This document shows positions 21,801 to 28,023 of a stretch of DNA of 29,148 nt, piece by piece; positions within the stretch are counted from its first letter, which is position 1; each line of letters begins with the position of its first letter. This DNA comes from a virus. Made by a program: the position numbers and the translations under genes. Where the stretch lies: positions 1-29,148 of IMG/VR virus record IMGVR_UViG_3300036832_000207; one strand, written 5' to 3'. The notes beneath the pieces are model-generated. The model had not been told where the DNA came from. It was given only the letters and a program-made list of their open reading frames with translations, and did no database searches.

Positions 21801-22981
21801 CTCTGTGCCAGCGCGCTCGCCCAATCGTTCGTCTTCGTCTGCCTCAGCAATTCAACGTTGTCGTACCACCTTGCCGTCCACCTCCAGCTCGCCCAATTCG
21901 ATAGGAGCCCATAGACGGTCGAGTGACCTATGGCGCCGGCCAAGTGCAGGGCCGCCGTGTCGACGCTGATGATCTCATCCATGCAGCACATCAACGCCGC
22001 GCAATCCTCGAAGTCTTTGAAGTCGTGCGTGTTGACGCCGCACGCGTTGGCCTGCTCGACGTCCTGACGCTGGACGCTGTGAAGCTCCGCATCCGTATCC
22101 AACAGATCAACTAGTTGTCTGATATCGATTTCCCTCGGGTAATCATCCTTGTTTGGATAGCCCACGGACCAGGCCAGACCGATCTTTTTCTTCCTCGAAC
22201 TCAACCTCAGCTCCCACCTGTGGGCGAGGTCCTCGTTGGGCTCTAGATATTTCTCTCCGCTCACCATATCCGGAGTGAAAATGCCTCGCATGTATGGCAG
22301 GTGGAATATCGGACAGAAGAAATCAGCGTCGACCAAATTCGGTGTTGTTAGACCAACCTGTCTGGCCAGGGCCATGAGCTCCGGCGGCATCACCATCACC
22401 GAGTTGCCCAGACCCCCGACGTACCGCAGGCACATGATCGTATCGCCGAACCCGTGGGAGTGAAGCAACAGCAATCTGCGACCCTCGAGCTCCTCGCCCA
22501 TCCATGGTTTCAATCCAGCGGCGAGCGCGGCCTTGACCTGCGGCCTCATGAACAGATTGTGTTGCTCGGCCCTCCAATACTCGGTAAAGCCTTCCTTCCA
22601 GAGCCCAGCGGCCAACAGGAGGAAACTGCGACCGAAGCGGGCGGTCAGCGTGGGAGCCACCCGCAGGGTCAGATCGCTTTCTTCTAGCGCCTCCGAAATT
22701 CTATTTGTTTTGTAGAGGTCCATCACCCTGTTGAAGTGGAGCAGATACTCGTCTATATCTATTCCATCGTGATTGCTCACGCTCCTTTTGCCGATCGCTA
22801 TCCCGCCCCTCGCCACCGTGATCGAGCTCGGCACACCGGTAAAGTGCCCGTTGGTCTTGACCTCGAGCACCTCTCCATTTTCTGTCAAACCCCTCCAACC
22901 GTAGGGGGTCTGCTCGTGAGCGATCACCGGATCGAGCTCCGGGAGGTCATCCACATAGGGACTGACGTGCGGCTCATTCAT
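21797..22981 (-). CDS. TPR-glycosyltransferase-like protein (GT9/GT41-type fold)
   Basis: This 394-residue protein has an N-terminal region of unknown type (1-75), a TPR-like helical pair (about 76-140, HFNRVMDLYKTNRISEALEES), and a GT-B-like part. There LLLLHSHGFGDTIMCLRYV (170-188) parallels the E-Q-G-x-GDTI-x-x-RY motif of TPR-linked glycosyltransferases, KKIGLAWSVGYPNKDDYPRE (265-284) the GL-x-W-x-G-x-P-x-H segment, and VDTAALHLAGAIGHSTVYGL (340-359) the conserved DTA-x-x-HLAGA sugar-nucleotide region. It probably glycosylates a protein or a glycan acceptor. It starts at ATG 22981, 4 bases after the capsid stop; TTG 23014 is disfavoured. It overlaps the methyltransferase gene, so the two are probably co-translated. 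Confidence 0.78.
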   Translation of the reverse strand: MNEPHVSPYVDDLPELDPVIAHEQTPYGWRGLTENGEVLEVKTNGHFTGVPSSITVARGGIAIGKRSVSNHDGIDIDEYLLHFNRVMDLYKTNRISEALEESDLTLRVAPTLTARFGRSFLLLAAGLWKEGFTEYWRAEQHNLFMRPQVKAALAAGLKPWMGEELEGRRLLLLHSHGFGDTIMCLRYVGGLGNSVMVMPPELMALARQVGLTTPNLVDADFFCPIFHLPYMRGIFTPDMVSGEKYLEPNEDLAHRWELRLSSRKKKIGLAWSVGYPNKDDYPREIDIRQLVDLLDTDAELHSVQRQDVEQANACGVNTHDFKDFEDCAALMCCMDEIISVDTAALHLAGAIGHSTVYGLLSNWASWRWTARWYDNVELLRQTKTNDWASALAQR

Positions 22982-22985
22982 TGGC

Positions 22986-24050
22986 TTACTTCCAAATCGG
23001 AGTGGTCCAGGCAACTCCCCTCGCGTCCCTCAGGACCCAGGACACCGGCCAGCGAACCTTGATCGCGATCGCATCCGTCTGCCACACGCTGCGCTCCGGC
23101 CCCATGGTGCCGGCTGCTCCGGGCGCGGTATCCATGACCAGCGTGGCCGCATTTCCGGTCTCGATGTCCGGATCGGGACTGATGGCCGCGGCCACCGCCT
23201 GCGCGGCCACGGCGATTATATCGTTTCCAACTGCGGCCGAAGGAACGACCACGAGCTCTGGGTCGTTCGTCACGAACCGTTGCTTCATGGTGCCATATCT
23301 TCCAACGTTGCCGATTAGGTAGTACGGACCACGTCCTCCCACGGCGCCAACCACATTGAGCAATGCGGCCACGTCCTCAAATGCCGAGCCGAACGGATCG
23401 GTGTTGGCCGACGGAGCGGTCGTGGATATCCCGTTCCTGATCCCAGCTGGCCTGCCCGCACTGGACGCGACGTTATCGAAGAACGCCGCGTCGATCGCGA
23501 GCGCGGCAGACTTGACCAATGCGTCAGAGATCAATGCCTCGGCGTTCGAACTCTCCATCATCTCCCGCGACAGGACGCTGATCGATGCGACCTTGTAGGG
23601 ATTGAGTTGAGTAGAAGCGGAGGAGAATTGCCTGACCGGAATGGGCGAGCCCTCTGCGACGAAGCCACCGTTGCCAGCGCTGGCAGCGAGCGCGGGAACG
23701 GTAATGGCTCCGTAGCCATCCCAGCCCACCACCAGACCTGCCTGCATCACCTCGACGGCACTGGTGGCCGCGGCCAGGGCCTCCGCTGCATCGGCCACGA
23801 CCTTCTGGGCGAGCTCTGCCGCCCAACCGGCCACCGTGGTCATAGCTGGGGCGGATGTGGCCCGCAGCAAGATCGCGGCCTGGAGCGACTTGTCGTTGGG
23901 CCACATCGCCTCGGCCACGTCCTGCATCTTGCAACGCTTCAGCGTGGCGAGCGTCTTGGCGGTCAGCAGTCGCGTGAACAGATTTCCGCTCGGCAAATCC
24001 AACAGCGGCTCTTTCTTGATGAACGGTTTGACCGGAGCTAAGGAGTTCAT
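22986..24050 (-). CDS. Second HK97-fold major capsid protein, stand-alone
   Basis: This 354-residue protein is a paralogue of the capsid half of the fusion at 19116-21242. LLRATSAPAMTTVAGWAAELA (61-81), FVAEGSPIPVRQ (130-141), the SREMMESS/TREMDEHS helix start (161), ALAIDAAFFD (183-192) and the end SVWQTDAIAIKVRWPVSW (321-338) each have a counterpart there in the same order. It has only about 25 residues before the capsid domain and no protease or obvious scaffold segment, so it would depend on the fusion protein for assembly and maturation. The gene has an AGAGGGAAAC ribosome site. It could be a second shell protein, a pentamer-specific subunit or a capsid variant. The fold call is firm; the role is not. 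Confidence 0.87.
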   Translation of the reverse strand: MNSLAPVKPFIKKEPLLDLPSGNLFTRLLTAKTLATLKRCKMQDVAEAMWPNDKSLQAAILLRATSAPAMTTVAGWAAELAQKVVADAAEALAAATSAVEVMQAGLVVGWDGYGAITVPALAASAGNGGFVAEGSPIPVRQFSSASTQLNPYKVASISVLSREMMESSNAEALISDALVKSAALAIDAAFFDNVASSAGRPAGIRNGISTTAPSANTDPFGSAFEDVAALLNVVGAVGGRGPYYLIGNVGRYGTMKQRFVTNDPELVVVPSAAVGNDIIAVAAQAVAAAISPDPDIETGNAATLVMDTAPGAAGTMGPERSVWQTDAIAIKVRWPVSWVLRDARGVAWTTPIWK

Positions 24051-24059
24051 GTTTCCCTC

Positions 24060-24458
24060 TCACATCACGTTGTGTCTCGGAACCTTGCCAACAAGATTGA
24101 CCACCTGGGTCTCTCTCTTGACTGCCACAGCTGTTGCTACGAATGGATCGGCCATCACGCTGAGCTTGCCAGTATAAGGCGTTGAAGTAATTCCGCCGGT
24201 TATGATCCTGAGCGCGTGGGCATAGTTGGCAGTCAGCAATCTCGTGGACACATTCGATCCAATCTTCACGGATAGCTTCCCGCCAACTGCATTGGTGATG
24301 GTAATGGTCGTTTCATTTGCCGCAATAACTCTGTGTCCGGATTGATCTAGGATCGTCCACAGCGTCTGCGGTGATCCGCTCAGATCAAGTGGGAGCCCAT
24401 CCGCGTCCACTAGTGTGAAGCGAAGCTCCCAATCGTCGCCGGCTATCAGGTCTGTCAT
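24060..24458 (-). CDS. Small beta-rich virion protein (BppU-N-like fold suspected)
   Basis: This 132-residue protein begins MTDLIAGDDWELRFTLVDAD and continues GLPLDLSGSPQTLWTILD, then a TITITNAVGGKLSVKI strand pair, LTANYAHALRI and YTGKLSVMADPF. The GDD-W-x-L-x-F-x-L-x-D-x-DG-x-P-x-DLS pattern with later G-x-L/I-x-V strands is common in small phage structural proteins related to the N-terminal domain of baseplate/fibre proteins such as BppU. It ends just before the second capsid gene, so a capsid-decorating role is equally plausible. Its start overlaps the stop of the repeat protein by 4 bases. Confidence 0.62.
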   Translation of the reverse strand: MTDLIAGDDWELRFTLVDADGLPLDLSGSPQTLWTILDQSGHRVIAANETTITITNAVGGKLSVKIGSNVSTRLLTANYAHALRIITGGITSTPYTGKLSVMADPFVATAVAVKRETQVVNLVGKVPRHNVM

Positions 24459-27136
24459 GGCATGTGCCCAGTGTTATCGATCGGCCCGCCCACGTCACCT
24501 TCCAGAGACGGAGGAGAAGAGACCCGACCGGTGAGGTCAGGTCTCTTCACCTGTCCGAGGCGTGGAGAGAGCGCCGCGAGTTGTCCAATAAATTCTGGTC
24601 TCTTGACCTGACCGACGAAGTCTCCCCCGAACATTCGCCCGCTGGTATCTCTTCGTCCTACGGCAGAGGCCGCACCCAATCCAAGCGCGATACCGTTTGC
24701 GCTGACCAGCGCCTTGCCTATGCTCGAGACCGTAGCCTGACCGACCGCGAGACCCTGCGAGCTTCTAAGCCCGGTGCCGACCGCGAGGCAAGTAGAGGTC
24801 CCGTGGGCAGAGCCTACGGCAAACTTGATCCCGGTACCGAGCGCAGTGCCGATGCCCGATCCCTGCGCGAGACCCTGGGCCGCTGCCTTAGTAGCTCCGA
24901 CCGCAGAGGCGGCACCGAGCCCGGAGGCAACACCCTGGCTTTGACCAGTAACGGCAGAGGTGGCGGCCGCGGCGCCGGTGCCGGACGCGAGACCCTGCGA
25001 GCTATTAATTCCGGTGCCAACTGCGGACGCGGTGCTCGTGCCCGCTGCCGCGCCCTGGGCTATTGCTAATCCAGTACCAAGGGCAGAAGCAGAACCTATA
25101 CCGGAGGCTGAGCCCTTGCTCGCCCCAACGGTGGCAGAGGCAGCGCCTATGCCGGCAGCGAGACCAGTAGCAGAGTTAATCCCAGTCCCAACTGCGCTTG
25201 CGCTGCTCGTTCCAGCAGAGGCGCCGACGGAAGAATTAATCCCAGTTGCTACGGCGGAGGCACTGCCCGCGCCCGCTGCCGTTCCCTGTCCTGCCGCCTT
25301 GCCCGTTGCCGCGCCAAGCCCTGCGGCCAAGCCCTGCGAGGCCATGGCGCCAACGGCCGCGCCCACTCCTGCAGCGAGGCCCTGGGCCGCGGCCTTAGAT
25401 GCGCCAACGGCAGACGCGGCCCCGATGCCGGATGCCGCTCCAACGAAGGTCCCGCCGGCAATTCCAGTAACCGTGCTTATGCCTGCGGCAGAACCCTGGG
25501 CGCTAGCGAGAGAAGCACCCACGCCGGATACGGTAGAACTACCGGCGCTTAGACCCGCGGCAGAGAGGATGCCGGCGCCACTCGCCGCGCCCAGCCCCGA
25601 GGCAGAACCAACAGAAACCGCATTACTCGAACCAACGGCGCTCGCCGCGCCCGTGCCCGAGGCCGCTCCTTGCGAGAGTGCGGCAGACCTTCCAACGGCG
25701 GCCGCTGCGCCAATGCCGGCCGTCTGGCCCTGCCCAAATAGTATGCCGGTACCAACGGCAGTAGCCGCGCCAATACCAGAGGCCGCACCGGCGGAGCTAG
25801 CCGTGCTCCTCCCGACTGCTACGCCAGCTCCTACACCACTGGCCGTACCAGCGGCAGGATTAATCCCAGTCCCCACGGCGCTCGCCGCGCCGGTGCCGGA
25901 TGCCAGTCCTGGCGAGTTGGCCGTGCTCGCTCCGATAGCGCTCGCCGCACCTAATCCAGCGGCCGCACCCTGGGCGGAAGTAATCGCGCTGCCAACTGCG
26001 CTCGCGGCGCCAATCCCAGCCGCCGCGCCCTGCGCGACGTTCAGCGCTATACCGACAGCGGCCGCGCTACCTAGTCCTGCGGCCGCGCCCTGCCCGGTAA
26101 AGCGGCTCGCGCCGGTTGCGGTCGCCGCGCCTAGTCCTGCCGCAGAGCCCTGCGACCTATCGAGAGCAGCGCCGACCGCCGTTGCAGCGCCGACGCCGGA
26201 CGCGGCACCGGTGCTGATGGTGAGAGCGATACCAACCGCAGCGACTGCGCTCGTAGACCAATTGCCGAAACCGGCCGGCGCCGTCGCGGCATAGGCCGTT
26301 GCGCCGAAATTGAAAGTGAATTGATCCGGCGTCCAAGGCAGACCAATCGCGGGCCATACTTTGCCGGTCAGCGCCGTGAACAATGCAGCGCCGGTCCCGG
26401 TGGCGGGATTGGCCGTGCCGCTTGAGTTCCAGCCTGACGCGGCCGTTATGTCTATGACCCACGCCCCGTGGCCATCGACGTCGATAGCCATGCCATAGAC
26501 GTGGCCGGTGACGTGCGTTACGCCAACATCAACGCCGGAATTGTCAGTACCAAACCATTGTCCGACTTGATTGTTGCCGATGCTCTTGGTGGCATCTTGG
26601 CCTAGCTGCGCAGAGCGCACCTCAGAAGCGTTCGCCAATCCAACGAGATTATTGCTGCTGCTGTTTGCCGTGTACTCAAAATAATATTTACCGGTTGCCT
26701 TGCCTATGTTCGCGAGCGAATTGCCATTATCGCCTCCAGAGGAGGCCGTGAGATTACCATTGGAGAGCGTAACCAAAGAACCTAATTGCGCCGGATCAAG
26801 CGTTGCAGTGACGGCAAACGAACCGCCAGCCGCCGCGCCTTGCGCGGTGATGATGCCGGTGCCGACTGCTGTTGCCGCACCGACGCCGGACGCGGCACCG
26901 ACGCTCGCGCCAGCTACACTGACCGCAGTCGCTGCGCCTAGTCCTGCGGCCGCGCCGACCGCCGCATTGATGCCGGTGCCGACCGCGTTGACCGTGGCCG
27001 TGCTCGTTGAAGAACCAACACCAGAAGTAACGCCGCCGCCGCCAAACAGGATCGGAAGCCTGTTATAGCCGAACTGTTGCGGTGCAGACCAGCCGGCATA
27101 CCTATAATGGCGAAAGACCGGCCCGCGAAACGTCAT
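24455..27136 (-). CDS. SPRY-domain protein with long 20-residue Gly/Ala repeat array
   Basis: This 893-residue protein begins with an aromatic N-terminus (MTFRGPVFRHYRYAGW) and a GGGG hinge. Two to three copies of a 20-residue repeat (55-110) are followed by a SPRY-like domain (about 113-293: LSNGNLTASSGGDN, GKYYFEYTANSS, VGLANASE, then WPAIGLPWTPDQFTFNFGAT). About 26 further copies run from 310 to 828 with consensus G-A-A-S/A-G-x-G-A-A-S/T-A-V-G-x-x-x-x-x-x-Q. The last 65 residues carry GQVKRPEFIGQL and GQVKRPDLTGRV, a second small repeat. The array is low in charge and has few aromatic residues, as in a rigid beta-solenoid or Gly-rich helical bundle. It is probably a long virion surface fibre. 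No coiled coil or enzyme motif is seen. Confidence 0.8.
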   Translation of the reverse strand: MTFRGPVFRHYRYAGWSAPQQFGYNRLPILFGGGGVTSGVGSSTSTATVNAVGTGINAAVGAAAGLGAATAVSVAGASVGAASGVGAATAVGTGIITAQGAAAGGSFAVTATLDPAQLGSLVTLSNGNLTASSGGDNGNSLANIGKATGKYYFEYTANSSSNNLVGLANASEVRSAQLGQDATKSIGNNQVGQWFGTDNSGVDVGVTHVTGHVYGMAIDVDGHGAWVIDITAASGWNSSGTANPATGTGAALFTALTGKVWPAIGLPWTPDQFTFNFGATAYAATAPAGFGNWSTSAVAAVGIALTISTGAASGVGAATAVGAALDRSQGSAAGLGAATATGASRFTGQGAAAGLGSAAAVGIALNVAQGAAAGIGAASAVGSAITSAQGAAAGLGAASAIGASTANSPGLASGTGAASAVGTGINPAAGTASGVGAGVAVGRSTASSAGAASGIGAATAVGTGILFGQGQTAGIGAAAAVGRSAALSQGAASGTGAASAVGSSNAVSVGSASGLGAASGAGILSAAGLSAGSSTVSGVGASLASAQGSAAGISTVTGIAGGTFVGAASGIGAASAVGASKAAAQGLAAGVGAAVGAMASQGLAAGLGAATGKAAGQGTAAGAGSASAVATGINSSVGASAGTSSASAVGTGINSATGLAAGIGAASATVGASKGSASGIGSASALGTGLAIAQGAAAGTSTASAVGTGINSSQGLASGTGAAAATSAVTGQSQGVASGLGAASAVGATKAAAQGLAQGSGIGTALGTGIKFAVGSAHGTSTCLAVGTGLRSSQGLAVGQATVSSIGKALVSANGIALGLGAASAVGRRDTSGRMFGGDFVGQVKRPEFIGQLAALSPRLGQVKRPDLTGRVSSPPSLEGDVGGPIDNTGHMP
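24653..26209 (-). repeat. Diverged 60-bp tandem repeat array (main block)
   Basis: About 26 in-frame copies of a 60-base unit encode the 20-residue Gly/Ala repeat. The period is kept almost perfectly from codon 310 to about 515, with a few units of 18 or fewer residues (around codons 510-620) and recovery afterwards. The copies differ at many third positions, so the array is not recent. Confidence 0.88.
26807..26974 (-). repeat. Upstream copies of the 60-bp repeat
   Basis: Two to three copies of the same 20-residue unit (GAAAGLGAATAVS, GAASGVGAATAVG) precede the SPRY domain. The domain therefore looks inserted into, or capped on both sides by, the repeat. Confidence 0.75.
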
Positions 27137-27160
27137 CGCTCAAACTCCCCTAGTCCTCCA

Positions 27161-27670
27161 TCAGTAGGGCTCATACATGATGTGCGAGCTCGCTGCGCCG
27201 GACGTCGAGCCGGTGTAGGCCGATAAGATGCAGCCACCGAGCGGTTGCGTGTTGCCGACCATGGACCATTTCTGGTCAGGCCCGGCATTCCATCGCATCA
27301 CGCCTCCGAACAAATTGACGTTCAGCGCGAGCCGCGCGTCGGTGATGTTGGCCGAGCGTTGTGGTTGGGTCGTCGCCGACACGCATACCACTGGAGGATT
27401 AACCAGCGCCACCGTTGCCGGGTGCATCGGACCATCGGTGTTTGGCGCGGTGAGCGCGGCCGGCGTGACCGGGAGCGTGGAGCACCGCGCCCATTGCATG
27501 AATGAGACGGCAGCCGCGGCGGCGAGACCCACGATGTTGATCTCGGTGATCTCAATGATCTGCGTGCTGAGCGCACCTCCTACGTACATGAACTGCGAGG
27601 CCACTGCCGCCGTCGTGTCGGCGAGCGCCGCGAAGGTCAAGTTGTGAGTCGAGAATAAGCGCTTAGCCAT
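27161..27670 (-). CDS. Small virion-type protein of unknown function
   Basis: This 169-residue, Ala/Thr-rich protein is probably mostly beta. It begins MAKRLFSTHNLTFAALADTT, has a hydrophobic middle (EINIVGLAAAAAVSFMQW) too polar at its flanks for a membrane span, then PQRSANITDARLALNVNLFG, GVMRWNAGPDQKW and a C-terminal GCILSAYTGSTSGAASSH. The RWNA-x-P-x-Q-x-W segment with a Gly/Ser-rich end is something I associate with small structural proteins of alphaproteobacterial phages. No function is known to me. It overlaps the stop of the zinc-ribbon gene by 8 bases and is followed by the repeat protein gene after 24 bases. Confidence 0.65.
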   Translation of the reverse strand: MAKRLFSTHNLTFAALADTTAAVASQFMYVGGALSTQIIEITEINIVGLAAAAAVSFMQWARCSTLPVTPAALTAPNTDGPMHPATVALVNPPVVCVSATTQPQRSANITDARLALNVNLFGGVMRWNAGPDQKWSMVGNTQPLGGCILSAYTGSTSGAASSHIMYEPY

Positions 27671-28022
27671 GCACCGACTCCTTCCGCTTCAGGATCGGAT
27701 CAATAGAACTGCCTCCGGTGATCACGAATTTTCCGGAGTTCACCATGTCGGCGACTTCCATGAAGGTCCGATGCACATAGCCGCTCTTGTGCATCAACGC
27801 ATAGCAGAGATCGCAGACGTAGCGATCGCAGACGAAGCAAAAGCCGCGCTCGCGCGTTCGCTTGGGATTGATCACCTGGACGCCGTGACAGTGGCGACAC
27901 CCCAGCGTCGGGACCTCGTAGACCCTGCCCTCGCCTAGATCGGGATTATCGCATTTGATCCCGGGCGAGTTTCGGTGATCGACGACCAGATAACCTTCGT
28001 GCGTGCGCTGCGAGAATGCCAT
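27663..28022 (-). CDS. Cys-rich zinc-ribbon-like small protein
   Basis: This 119-residue protein carries three CxxC pairs: C42-RH-C45, C62-FV-C65 and C70-DL-C73, with C24, H44 and H46 nearby. The 42/45 and 62/65 pairs are spaced as in a zinc ribbon, and the 70/73 pair could complete a second site. The N-terminus (HEGYLVVDHRNSPG) and the C-terminus (GKFVITGGSSIDPIL) are conserved-looking but unknown to me. It has no DNA-binding helix that I can recognise. It lies among virion accessory genes, so a structural zinc protein, an assembly factor or a late regulator are all possible. It starts 1 base after the stop of the preceding gene. Confidence 0.7.
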   Translation of the reverse strand: MAFSQRTHEGYLVVDHRNSPGIKCDNPDLGEGRVYEVPTLGCRHCHGVQVINPKRTRERGFCFVCDRYVCDLCYALMHKSGYVHRTFMEVADMVNSGKFVITGGSSIDPILKRKESVHG

Positions 28023-28023
28023 T

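Noticed and set aside
24653-26209. Repeat array considered as CRISPR or as a non-coding satellite
   Set aside because: The 60-base units are contiguous with no spacers, keep one reading frame throughout, and vary mostly at codon third positions or in a fixed variable peptide segment.
24960-26294. A 444-codon plus-strand frame rich in Pro and Ala opposite the repeat array
   Set aside because: It is the complement of the Gly/Ala repeat codons, so its own periodicity is inherited from the minus-strand gene, which also has a SPRY domain and correct gene junctions.
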